Part shown: piece by piece, positions 33,135-43,578 of the stretch
Numbering within the stretch: position 1 is the stretch's first letter
Layout of the letters: each line of letters begins with the position of its first letter
Source of the DNA: Isoetes taiwanensis
Taxonomy: Eukaryota; Streptophyta; Lycopodiopsida; Isoetales; Isoetaceae
NCBI GenBank assembly: GCA_021234155.1
Contig: JAJEKV010000067.1
Span: forward strand, 3,279,279-3,343,278
DNA length: 64,000 bases
Direction of reading: 5' to 3'
The notes under the pieces: model-generated
What the model was told of the DNA's origin: nothing
The model's input: only the letters and a program-made list of their open reading frames with translations
The model's database searches: none
Made by a program: the position numbers and the translations under genes

Positions 33135-33355
33135 AAATCGATGGCATAATCATCAGATTGGAGCTGCCAGTTACCCGGTCTAGAACATCCTTGATCCACA
33201 ACGCAACTGACCGTGCATTTACAGGGAACAAAGGGTTTTTAGCAGTCATCAACATATACTGAGTATATTCCAGCATATACTCAGTATATCCCACAAACCC
33301 ACATAAACGAGGGTTTGCCCCCCTAGGGGCAACCCAAAAACTGAACATGTTTTCT
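33135..33355 (-). repeat. GGGTTGCCCC repeat with hairpin, copy in minus orientation
   Basis: On the minus strand: TTTTTGGGTTGCCCC, a TA-centred palindrome, then ATATACTGAGTATAT-GCTGGA-ATATACTCAGTATAT, then about 130 further bases. The same order, with different stem sequences, is seen at 35640-35860. Confidence 0.75.
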
Positions 33356-33359
33356 CCAA

Positions 33360-35630
33360 CATGGAGACACCCAATATGTATCGTTCATATATAAGTCATG
33401 TTCCTTTTCTGTTTTTTTCTATTTTTTTTTTTATGCAGAAAAAACCTACTCTCGACACCTGGAAAAAACTGATGTTTGTATTTGATGTCATGATTCCCCC
33501 TTTCATGCTCTGCAAGCCATCCTATCCCTGGATCTATGATTTCTTGCTCCGCAAGCAATTCCGTGTCATATAAAATCTTTGCTTCAAAACAAAGTTATCT
33601 CCTGATAGGCGATGGGCCACCGGCTTTTGTTCTCTGGTCAAAACCTAATCGACGGTGCATCTCCGACCCCTGTTCTTTATCCTCTCAACTGTCATATTCT
33701 CTAAGGTATGTACAATACCTGTTTTCGCGTCTTTCACTATCTGAATTTAAAATTCTGACGGGATGATGGTGGCATTGGCAGGTTGTCGCTCTGCAAACCC
33801 TATAGGCCAAAAATTATAGGATTAAGAATGCCAAGAGGTCAAGTAATACATGATAAATTCTCGTGGTAAAGTCCCAGACTGCCATGGTACAGCCCCAACA
33901 GATGCAACTACTTCAAATGGAACAATTCTATCCATGATTATGCCGAACTCTAGCTAGACAGGCATAGAGGCTTACAGTGGCAGATAATTTGCTGGAGGCA
34001 TCAGGCATGAGACATTTGGATAAGGTTATATCTCTTTTGTTTGTTTTATGGTTTTTTGCAAATTGTCATTTTGTGGGCCTGGTTGCTAGGAATAACATTG
34101 CTCCAAAAAAAAGTACCAATTTCGTTTTGGTTGTTAGTTTTCTATGCATAGTGGGGACAACGAACACTTACTTTTATCTCACGTTTTTGTTGGTCAAAAG
34201 ATACTATTTTATCTTTCTCAATTTGTCTTGATAATACATGCTGTAGTGAGGTGATCTCAAATTGGCTGCCTTAGTTTTATCATCTATCTTTATTGTGGAA
34301 CTTTCCATCTTGCATTAGAACCAAGCTATTTGCTCAGATCCTTCAAGCGTAGCATGGCAATCAGATTCATATATAATCTGTGTTGGTAAGTACAATTTAT
34401 CGGGATGACTATGCATATTTTAGCTTCATGTACCATTATGGACAGTATCTAATGTAGAAGCTTTACTGCAATTCCGCTCTGCCATCCTTAGTCTAACCAA
34501 CACATAGCATTAGAAAATTTTCATGGCTTTTTCATCTTCAATGACAACACACTATAGCCAAAGCCTTTTGGGTATAAGCTAATAGATCTTTAAGATGTGG
34601 CATGCCCTGAATAATCTTCTTCCTAAGTTATTTGACATCGTGCATTTTCTCTTTCTTTTAGGAATCATTCGTCGTCTGGTTCTGTTGCCAAATCATAGAG
34701 GTAAAATGCATAACATGCAAATGCAACTATTTTTTCCGGATTGTTTCAATATCTGATATTTGCTCAATATTTGTTTTGACATTTAATTATTCTCAATTTG
34801 CTCAACATTTGTTTCAACATGATTCTCAATAAAAGACTGTTAAGTTCTATACAAATTTAGCTCCAAATATTTCTTGAACGTAATTCGTTACTGGGCCTAA
34901 GAAATGTCGTTCTTGGAGAATGACAACAAAAATGGCTTAAATGTCAATACACTAAGTTGTTTATCAATATAAGATAACCATGTAAATGCGCGTAAAGCGT
35001 GATTGCTTCTTTAAAACTCTTTTGGGGGGATCTTTTGGATCAATGCCACCATCAGCTGCATAAACTTAGGGTTTACGACAATAGCAGAATGTACTATACT
35101 ATTCTTTTTGGGTTTATTACACACACGTCTTTTGGCACTGACACCAACATTGAGGTAATTGCAACGAAGGCTGACAATTCTTAAAGTAACGTACAAATCA
35201 ACATCTTCTAATCTTGACCCAGCCTCACAGAAGTCTTTATTAACTTTTGCACATGGCACTTAGTATAATCAATTGTGACTATAGACATGGTGATAGATTG
35301 ACTCTTCCCAAACTTAATTTACTCCCTTAACATAGACAAGAAGTCCATGTGAAAATCTGGAATGTGTTACGGACAAAATTACAAAGAGAGAGAAATTCAA
35401 AATTAAAGGTGTGCCATTCAAAATGACACCAACATAGCACCTTGGACCTATGCAGTTTGAGGCAAGAGATAAACTTTATGGTTTACGCGTAGCAAAAGCA
35501 TTATTTTAGGCTACTTGCATTACAGGTGCTTGTGATAGTTTTGAAAAATAAGAACTTTTGGTTAGATAGCTTTGCCAAGTTGTTGTGGTCAAGCATTATT
35601 TGGTCTTGTCTTGAAGCTTAAATCTACTTA
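33360..35630. other. AT-rich non-coding interval
   Basis: No gene recognised. Its ORFs are short and lack known domains. It is bounded by the two oppositely oriented GGGTTGCCCC repeats, 2.3 kb apart. Confidence 0.45.
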
Positions 35631-35639
35631 ATTTGATTA

Positions 35640-35860
35640 GCCACAAAGGGAAGTTGTTTTTTGGGTTGCCCCTAAGGGGGCAAACCCTTGTTTATGTGGG
35701 CTTTTGGCATATCCTAGGTATATGCTGGAATATACCTAGGATATGTTGTGACTGCTCCAAACCTACTCTTGCCTGTAAACTCTCGGTCGCCATTGTTGCT
35801 GTGCGGCTGGTGTGGGAACTGGTTAACCGGCACCGCCAAGCATTAGAGCGAGGTCCATAA
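35640..35860 (+). repeat. GGGTTGCCCC repeat with hairpin, plus-orientation copy
   Basis: TGTTTTTTGGGTTGCCCCTA, then CATATCCTAGGTATAT-GCTGGA-ATACCTAGGATATG hairpin region, then TGTTGTGACTGCT and about 120 bases that align with the minus copy at 33135-33355. It may be a solo LTR of a small element or a SINE; box A and B promoter elements were not seen. Confidence 0.75.
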
Positions 35861-36040
35861 GCTGGTTCGCCGGATTTGAGATAATCTCCATAATCTTCTC
35901 GCGCTTCTGGGCCTGCTGCCGCATTGTCGAGATGCTATGACAAATGACACCCTTAATTTGAAAGTGCCATGGCCGCCAGCTGGTAAACCAAATCTTGATT
36001 CTTATATAGAAGCGCCATTTCTTTGAAGCTCGGTTATTGA

Positions 36041-37642
36041 ATGTGGAAAGCATTCATCGTAAGATTCTGCAGAGCTGGGATTCGAAAACTGGGCTTCATT
36101 CCAATTCCTGATGGTTTTGATGCTTCTGTGATGAACAGAGATACGCTACTGCACTATTATTTGGCCGTGAATCAGGTATAATATTCATGCTCATGCTCAG
36201 TTTATCCACGTATTCATGAGATCATATCTTGCATTTGGTGCCAACTTACCTAGTTTATAAATGGCAGATGACAATAGCCTTTTCAGCAGTCATGTTTGTT
36301 TTCATTACTGAGCATATTGATGAACAAACTGGAAAAGCATCTTTTATTCCAATATTCGCAGCTGGAGCAATTAGTGTGGCATATTGGAGGTGACGTTCAT
36401 GCCCTATTTTCTTGATATCATTTCACTAGTTACCCAGTTTCAAAGCAAGTATACTTAACACGTTGAACTGTACTGTGATAGGTTCTGCATGTTACAACTA
36501 GGTGCTTGTATTCTTTCCAATGCACTCCTAAAAGAATAAAATGCTTTCTTGACTACTTATAAAGTTTAAATTCTATGCTTATGATGCTGCATCTGCCACA
36601 TGTTCGAAATAATGCAATATGGTCCGAAAGGAAGTGGCTCTTAAATGCCTGCCAAAGCATCATCTGTTCTAAATTTAGCCATTTTCTTTTAAGCAGGCTC
36701 CAATAAGATTTGAAGATCTTGGCCCTAACATCATTCTTTTGATGCATTACTGAGCATTCTTTTTGTCACATAGAAATCTGTCAAGAAAGTACTCAAATTA
36801 AGTCAAGAGGTTGTTGGTTCTAGGATGGGCACAGTTCCTTCTAAAGACAAATGGCCACAGCTTCATTTCTTACATATCTGAAATGTGTGGTTTTCTCTTT
36901 TTCCTTCCTTGCCTTCTGTTCACGAATGAAAAACTGACAAGTTGAGTTCTATTTTAAGGTTACAGATTTTCTGATGATTTACGGCCATATGCTTTGGTGC
37001 AATTTGTTCCTTGGATTGCCATTCCAGTTATGACAATTGCTATTCCTGCTCATTGTATTGGCTATGGGCTGCTGGTAAGCTATTTAATTGTAAAATCCAA
37101 TATTCTAAATGATTTTTTTCCATGAGGCTGTGTCTTATAGCATCTTAATCAATGAAGGGTCCTATACTAATTAGGATGTGTATGTGAGATTATGCTGATC
37201 AATTTAGAAAAGACCTAATATGCACAAATGCAAGTCTTTTAGTTATCTATTACCTATTAAACAGGAGCACCAAGTTTTATTGCTTTTCCAGTGTATCTCT
37301 CCCTTTCTGGATATTGATTATCATTAAAGTGAATGAAGCTGGATGTTTCTTGTATAGGATGGTATCTCTTAGCAAAGATGGAGGCAGCAACAGATAAGCA
37401 AATATACAGACTTACGCATAATATTGTTAGCGTTCACATGCTGAAGCACCTTTGTGCAGCAGTGGTACCTGTTTGCATGATGATTATGCTAGCACGTCGG
37501 GATGTAACTAGAGAAAGGTTTGTTCAGTGGATTCTAGTAGATGTTGATATGTAGATGCCATATAACACCTGTTATGCTGCATGCAAACTTTATGGATAAA
37601 GTGGAAATTATACTGGACAGAAACAGGAGCAGCAGAAGATAA
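36041..37642 (+). CDS. Ceramidase-family (alkaline phytoceramidase-like) membrane protein, probably 5'-truncated
   Basis: Three spliced exons carry conserved sequence: 36268-36389 (MTIAFSAVMFVFITEHIDEQ...AYWR), 36966-37074 (FSDDLRPYALVQFVPWIAIP...GYGLL) and about 37352-37517 (GWYLLAKMEAATDKQIYRLT, IVSVHMLKHLCAA). A short last exon (37627-37642) ends in TAA. All have GT and AG at their edges. In the bacterial and plant ceramidase superfamily the order MTIAF..., DLRPY.LVQF and S.H.LKH is conserved; the H-x3-H here (VHMLKH) matches the zinc-binding histidines. The upstream exon 36041-36175 (MWKAFIVRFC...) does not look like the usual N-terminal half with its first zinc ligand, so the gene may be cut off at 5'. 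The product would be a multi-pass membrane hydrolase-like protein. Confidence 0.65.
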
Positions 37643-37999
37643 TCTGTCAACCTCTCCTGCAGCCGAGGAGACCGAAAGATTAGCGCACCCCTAGCTGCAG
37701 CAATTTCAGATGTAGTGTACTATATGTTTAGTTCCGGCATGACCAAGGAGTTTTGGCCAGAAAATGCTGGATGTACAGTTACAAAAAGATTTTTAATTTA
37801 CCCATTTGTTTGATTGATGCCCATACAGATATGATAGACTACATAACATAAAATTTATATGTGGACAAGTTTGGGAAGGGATAGCATATAAAATCCGCAG
37901 AGTATTACCATCGGTGGGTTAGTGCAGGTCTCACCACACTACAAATATGCCAATTAGAAGATAATCATTGGTAAAGACTTAGGCCTACTTTATTTAACA

Positions 38000-38027
38000 C
38001 TAGTAATGGTGCCCAGCGTTGCTGGGC
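38000..38027 (-). mobile_element. Helitron-type 3' terminus, minus orientation
   Basis: On the minus strand GCCCAGC-AAC-GCTGGGC (38027-38011), seven bases, then CTAG (38003-38000) with T outside. The element would extend to the right of this point. It is the same family as the ends at 16256-16284 and 30603-30631. Confidence 0.7.
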
Positions 38028-38109
38028 AAATGTTGGGAACATTTGTGGATGGAAACCTATTCAGCTCAGACTCATTAACCAAGTCCATCATATCTAGGCT
38101 ATAAGAGGT

Positions 38110-38500
38110 TTTTGTGCATTTGATAACCTTCCCTTTGCTCTATCCTGCATATCCTTTTTTCCTCATTTTCTTACACACTTTCTTTTTTCCCTTTTCTTAT
38201 TTTTCCTGCACATTTACTTTTCTCCTTCTCTCTCTCTCTTTTTTTTTTCTTTTCTTTTTTACCCTCTTCTCCCTACTCTTTTCCTTCCTTTTCTCCTTCT
38301 CATTTTTCCCTTTCCCTTTCCCTTTTTTGACGGCTTTTTTCCTTCCCTTTTCACCTTTCTCCACCCTTCCCATTTTTCTCATGCTCTTTTTTTCCTTTCC
38401 TTTTCGCATTCCTTTTGCTTTTCTCTTTTCCCTTCCCTTTTCTCATGCCCTTTTTGCATTCCCTTTTCCCCACCTTTTTTTTAATGTTTTTCTTCCTCTC
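38110..38500 (+). repeat. Polypyrimidine tract, left part
   Basis: Almost only T and C with rare ATG or GC interruptions, made of TTTTTCCCTTTTCC-like units. The Phe/Leu/Ser/Pro-only frames are not genes. Confidence 0.95.
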
Positions 38501-39043
38501 CATTAGAGGTAATTTGAGATCTCATTTTGTCCCATTAAGGGATGCTTAAAAAGCCACATCAGCTTTTTAAACTGTCCAATAAGAGAAGAGCTCCAGTGTA
38601 TTTTATTCCAGTATTATGTGGCAGCAGTAATTAATGCAGTTCTAACTAACTTTTGCAGTGTCATTTTTCTACTATAACTTTTGATCAAAAACTCCGATTC
38701 GAACACTATTTGTGGCAATGGATTCGTCTCCTCAAGATCTTTCTAATGACAACCCATTGTTATATCTTTTGGGATGTAAATATATAAGAAAAGAGCAAAA
38801 AACCATATTTTTTAAGGTTAACACATATGGCTTGTATTGAAATACATCATAACCATATATCACTTGAAAGATCTTTTCATTCTGCATCTAATGCAACAAA
38901 CGCCGCAGCATTTTCATGAGTAGATCAAAAGTTATAGGGAAAAAACGACAGCAATGAAGTTGTTAATGCTGCATTAATTGCAGTTTGATGTAGAGTACTC
39001 ATTCTATTGGAGGATTCTAGGAGATCTCAAATTACCTCTAATG
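38501..39043. mobile_element. 543 bp MITE-like element inserted in the polypyrimidine tract
   Basis: The left end CATTAGAGGTAATTTGAGAT (38501, continuing CTC) is repeated inverted at 39021-39043, giving perfect 23-base terminal inverted repeats. CTC flanks both sides and may be a 3 bp target duplication. The interior is not pyrimidine-rich and codes for nothing recognisable. It includes GATCAAAAACT (38683) and AGATCAAAAGTTAT (38923). Confidence 0.8.
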
Positions 39044-40600
39044 CTCACCCTCTTCTTCTTTATCTCATGTCTCTTTTTTCCTATTTTCTTCTTCCTTTTT
39101 TCTCATGCCTTTTTTCCTTTCCTTTCCCCCTTTCCGCCTTCCTTTTTCTTTTTCCCTTTCCTTCTTTTTTCATCATTTCCCCACCCTTTCCCTTTTTCCC
39201 GTGCCCTTTTCCTCTTTCCTTCCCCCCTTCCTTTTCTCTTTCCCTTTCCCTTTCCTTTTCCTTTTTCCTTTTCCCTTTTTCCCATGTATTTTTCCATTCC
39301 CTTTTTTCCACTTTTTTTTACTTGTCTTTTCTTCCGCCTTTCCCTACCCTCTTCCCCTTTCCCCCGTCCCTATTCCCCTTTTTTCTTTTTCTTTTCCCTT
39401 TCCCCATGCTCTTTTTCCCTTTATTTTTACCCTTTCCTCACCCTTTCCCTCTTCCAGTTTTTTCTGTGCCCTTTTTCTCTTCCTCTTTTCCATTTTCCCT
39501 CCTTATTCCTCGTGTTCTTTTTTCTTTCCCTTTTCCCCTTTCGCCTCCCATTTCCTTTTTCCTTTTCCTTCTTTTTTTCATCCTTTTCTCTTTTTCCATG
39601 CCCTTTTCCTTTTTCCTTTCCACCCTTTTTTTTCCCTCTCTTTTCCTTTCCATTTTCCCACACCTTTTTCCATTCCATTTTTCCACCTTTTTCACATGCC
39701 CTTTTTCCTCATTTTCCCACCCTCTTCCCCTTTTCCCTTTTTCTCTTTTCCTATTCCATGTTTTCTGTTCTCTTTTTGCTTTTCGCTTTTCCCTTTTCCC
39801 TTTTCCCTTTTTCCATCTCTTTTTCCCTTTTTTTTTTCCCTTCCTCACCCTTTTCCTCTTCTCGTGCCACTTTCTCCTTCCTCTCTCATTTCCCTCTCCC
39901 TTTTCCTCATGCCCTTTTCCCTTTTTCGCCTCCTTTTTCCTTTTTCCTTCCCTTTCTATTTTTCCATGCCCTTTTTTCCTTCTCTCCATCATTCTTATCT
40001 TCCCCTTTTTCCCTTCCGTCACCCTTTCCGTCTTCACCTTTTTCCCGTTGCCCTATTTTTCTTCCTTTTCCTCCCTTCCCCTTTTCTTTTCCCTTATTCT
40101 GTCCCCCTTTTCCTTTTCATAGTGTTCTTTTTTCCTTCCTTTTTCTCCCTTTCTTTTTCTTTCCCTTTTTTTCGTGCTCTTTTCCCTTTCCTTTTCCCTT
40201 CTCCGTCTTTCCCTTTTACCCGTGCCTTTTTTCCTCTCACTTTGCCCTTTTCTCTGCCATTTTCCCTTTCCTCTTAAGAGATCAGAGCATGGCCAATCAC
40301 GGTGGTGGGAAGTTGTGTGATAAATCTCGGCCTTCGAATGCAATCAGACGATCTCAACTATCTAAATTAGGGTTTGATTCAAGACATACGCTAAAACTTA
40401 TCTTTTCCCTTATTCTGTCCTCACCCTTTCCCCCTTTTCCTTTTCATAGTGTCCTTTTTTCCTTCCTTTTTCTCCATTTCTTTTTCTTTCCCTTTTTCGT
40501 GCTCTTTTCCCTTTCCTTTTCCCTTCTCCGTCTTTCCTTTTTACCCGTGCCTTTTTGCCTCTCACTTTGCCCTTTTCTCTGCCATTTTCCCTTTCCTCTT
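39044..40600 (+). repeat. Polypyrimidine tract, right part
   Basis: About 1.5 kb of T and C with CATGCCC or CGTGCTC interruptions every 60-120 bases (CTTTTTCC...CCCATGCCCTTTTTCC). It gives an apparent 556-residue Phe/Pro/Ser/Leu frame on the + strand and Lys/Glu/Arg frames on the minus strand; both follow from composition. The spacing of the interruptions suggests an old tandem unit. Confidence 0.95.
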
Positions 40601-40725
40601 AAGAGATCAGAGCATGGCCAATCACGGTGGTGGGAAGTTGTGCGATAAATCTCGGCCTTCGAATGCAATCAGACGATCTCAACTATCTAAATTAGGGTTT
40701 GATTGAAGACATACGCTAAAACTTT
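40083..40725 (+). repeat. 325 bp tandem duplication at the end of the polypyrimidine tract
   Basis: CTTAAGAGATCAGAGCATGG occurs at 40273 and 40598, exactly 325 bases apart, and the surrounding sequence, from the pyrimidine run to AGACATACGCTAAAACTT, is repeated almost exactly. The unit ends in non-pyrimidine sequence with AAATTAGGGTTTGATT. Confidence 0.9.
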
Positions 40726-40729
40726 ATAA

Positions 40730-41600
40730 TATAAGATGGTATCTTTTTTAGTTTGCCTAAGCTGGGATAAGGACTTTGCATATTCCATAAGATTTGCATT
40801 TTGGACGATTGAGACCCATCGTGGATTCCATTTGGATGAGTGAGATCGTCCCTGGTCTTTTCCATCTGGATGAGTGAGATCTCCTTGGAGCTATGCATCT
40901 TGTCAAACGGTTGCAATTGATATTTTTTCTTGTATGCTACTGCTTCTGACCGTTAATATTGATGGCAAGTTATCCATGTAGATGTGCGGCAATAGCTTCA
41001 AAATTAAATTCATTGATGAACTTTTGCTTTAGAAGATAAACCTTGCAGAGAAATTAGATTGTAAGTGTGAGATCTATCAAACCAAAGACGTGCAGATAGG
41101 CTAGACAAGTTCCAAACTACAAGAAAAGATAGTCCTTACTTGAATGTCTGTATATCTTTACCGCTTGAAATACATATTCTTCAATGACATTTCGTTATAC
41201 CACATTATACAAGATGTGGCCAGTGCCTATATCAAAAGTTTGAAAGGCAGGACAGTTGTTAAAAGATATTTATTATCCTAGATAGTAGAATGGCCACATA
41301 AGATGACATGAAATGAAATGGTTTTTGAAAAGTCAAACTTACCACTGTACCCTTTCTATTTGCTTGCGTCTGCATTTTTTTTTGCCTCTTTTAAATATGT
41401 GGCGAGCTATAAGGCTGAGCCAATTACTGGCACGATATGCTAGGTGATTAATTTCTGCATTAGCTGGCCGGCATTTCAGTTCTTGATTTTTTTTTATTAT
41501 TAATTATTTGATTTGGATATGGCAGATACTCGGCGTGTTTGGCGCTGAGGTAGTTTATTAGTTTGCTTCAATGGCATTCAAGATTGTGATGCAGTGTTAA
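40730..41600. other. Non-coding interval
   Basis: No gene recognised. GGATGAGTGAGATC occurs twice near 40835-40880. Confidence 0.45.
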
Positions 41601-41629
41601 GCTGGTTTTTGGATGAATTATAGTTCCTA

Positions 41630-42164
41630 GACAATGATGTAGTGGCGACACTCACAAACAAAGACTTCGCAGCACACGTTCTAGAAAATACCAAGGTATA
41701 TCTTCTGCCACTAAAATTAAGCCAAAATTGTCCTTACTTCTCACCTTTATTTCATATAACTTTCCACTAATCAAACATTCTTGGATGTACGGGTCTTAGG
41801 CATATTGAGATTGAATATAACTGGTGACAACAAGGTCGTCAAGACGTGCAATGCTTGCAATAAGGTAGTGTCGGACAGTCTCTGCGACACGTGCAGGAAC
41901 GACGACATGATAGATGAGTTAACAATGTTCGGCGATATCGACACTGCATCCAAGACGCTACATATCACAGTGGTAGGAGCATTGCTTGACAGATTTCTCG
42001 GTTATCCATTAGGAGGCGCATTAACTACAATGAAGATAGATCCTCAATCATTGCGCCAAAGCGTACTAAAGAGTCGGGGTAAATGCATGTTCGAGCTCAA
42101 TCACGGACTCCAAATCATTGCATTCGTCAGGACCCAAACTCACAACACGACCCATAACTATTGA
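41630..42164 (+). CDS. RPA-like zinc-ribbon/OB-fold fragment
   Basis: An exon-like frame ending LTNKDFAAHVLENTK|GTATAT (41695/41696) is followed, from about 41781, by a frame with CNACNKVVSDSLCDTC. This C-x2-C-x9-C-x2-C ribbon and the next stretch (DELTMFGDIDTASKTLHITV, ALLDRFLG) match the pattern of the third DNA-binding OB fold of RPA1-type proteins. The frame ends TAA-less at TGA 42162-42164 after HNTTHNY, probably past the true end. Such single-strand DNA-binding modules occur in nuclear RPA, in meiotic RPA-like proteins and in plant Helitrons. Only about 150 residues are present. The start at 41781 is a TTG, so it is an internal fragment rather than a full gene. Confidence 0.5.
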
Positions 42165-42530
42165 GCAACAAAAGACATGCCTTCGCATTTCTAAGCAGCT
42201 TTCCTTGGCTTGCAACTACCATGATGCTATTAAATTCTTAGCAACCTTCTTCATTTTAAAATATCGAGTTCTTCCTTTGTACCCTCAACAAAATTGATAT
42301 ACAAAACAATTCACAGTTCCTAAGTTCTTTTGCAACCCACTCCTCCTCTTACTTATACATTGCTTCGTATGTTATCAAGTATCAAATACTCCATGCTATT
42401 AATAAACTCATGGTATCATGTATTCTATTGCCTATATAGCAACTTGAATCGATTGTCAAAACATGACTTTGAACTATGATTTAAGTCACTTGTATTTCCA
42501 TTCTCTCCTCTATTAGACTTCTCCTTATTT
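42165..42530. other. Non-coding interval
   Basis: No gene recognised. It contains a fragment of the dispersed repeat seen at 25405-25635 and 45690-45935. Confidence 0.45.
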
Positions 42531-42536
42531 AATGTA

Positions 42537-42822
42537 AAAATTTTTACATTAAATTTTTATCTTTTTTTTTTTTTTTTTTTCAAAAGTTTGTTTGGGTGTG
42601 TTATGGCAGATCTTGTGTTTTTTTGCTGGGAAGCAAAAAAAAAATCAAAAAACACGATGTGTAGCATATGAACCATTAGTAAGACTGTTCATATAATGGT
42701 GTACACATCGTGCTTTTTGATTTTTTTCCTAACAGAAAACACAAGAACTGCCATAACACACCCAAACAAACTTTTGAAAAAAAAAAAAAAAAAATATAAA
42801 AATTTAATGTAAAAATTTTTTT
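42537..42822. repeat. Foldback element with arms of about 135 bases
   Basis: The left arm AAAAGTTTGTTTGGGTGTGT, TATGGCAGATCTTGTGTTTT pairs with the right arm AAAACACAAGAACTGCCATA, ACACACCCAAACAAACTTTT; outer poly-T/poly-A and AATGTAAAAATTTTT also match. The loop is about 40 bases around 42680. It lies between the RPA-like fragment and the first Rep-like gene. Confidence 0.85.
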
Positions 42823-42900
42823 TGGTGTGTATAAAAATTTTTTTTGGTGTGTTTATTTTTTTTTTGGTGTGTTTTTTTGGTGTGTTTTTCTGTTTTTTTT
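42823..42900 (+). repeat. TTTTTTTGGTGTGT short tandem repeat
   Basis: Five imperfect copies of T-run plus GGTGTGT directly follow the foldback, echoing the GGGTGTGT inside its arm. Confidence 0.85.
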
Positions 42901-42904
42901 TAAT

Positions 42905-43575
42905 TAAATAATTTCATATAAGAAAATCATAAAACATAAAGCATAAGAGACAACTTAAAATGCAATTTGCTCATGCACAAATGTATGTGCTTTAAATTAT
43001 TTGGAGACATACAAAGCTGTCATATGGAAGCATACAAAACATCTTTTATTTAGTTGGCCACTCTCCGAATAGCAAAACACCAAGAGCACAATGTTCTAGA
43101 CACAACTCTATGCACCCATGGTGCATTGGGTGCTCTCGAAATGAGCATAGTCAATCCTTTAAGGTTTCAGATTAAAAGAGCACGAACACGGTTCATCTCA
43201 GCCGAACACACGCCGCTCACGTGTGGAGACTTTCACGCTTCATCGTCCATAGCAAAGAAGCATTCCTCAAGAATATCATAAACATTTTTAATGAAACTTG
43301 CAGCTCTAAGATGTTCCTTCCTCGCATGCTTCGCCATCTCCAATGCATCAAAAAATGGGCCATTCTCAACGCCTAAAACATTCTCTAATGCATTATCAAT
43401 TTCCTTTTGCTCATCAATCGAGCCATCGAATCAACATCTATGAAGGGGTAAAGAGTGATTTACTAAGTTCATCAATGTCCTTGTTTGCACCTACACACAT
43501 GAACAAGTAATTCACAATAATATGATAAAATAATAAAAATAGAGAAAATACTACATATTCAAAAAAACGTTTCTA
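42905..43575. other. Non-coding interval downstream of Rep copy 1
   Basis: No gene recognised; short frames on the + strand near 43054-43281 have no known motif. This is the 3' side of the minus-strand Rep-like gene. Confidence 0.4.
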
Positions 43576-43578
43576 TGC

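Noticed and set aside
33135-35860. Hammerhead ribozyme in the hairpin repeat
   Set aside because: The conserved CTGATGA and GAAA core boxes are not present in the expected arrangement.
38978-40648. 556-residue + strand frame (and Lys/Glu-rich minus frames) in the pyrimidine tract
   Set aside because: It is composed almost only of Phe, Pro, Ser and Leu because the DNA is T/C only; no domain, and the frame is explained by lack of A-containing stop codons.
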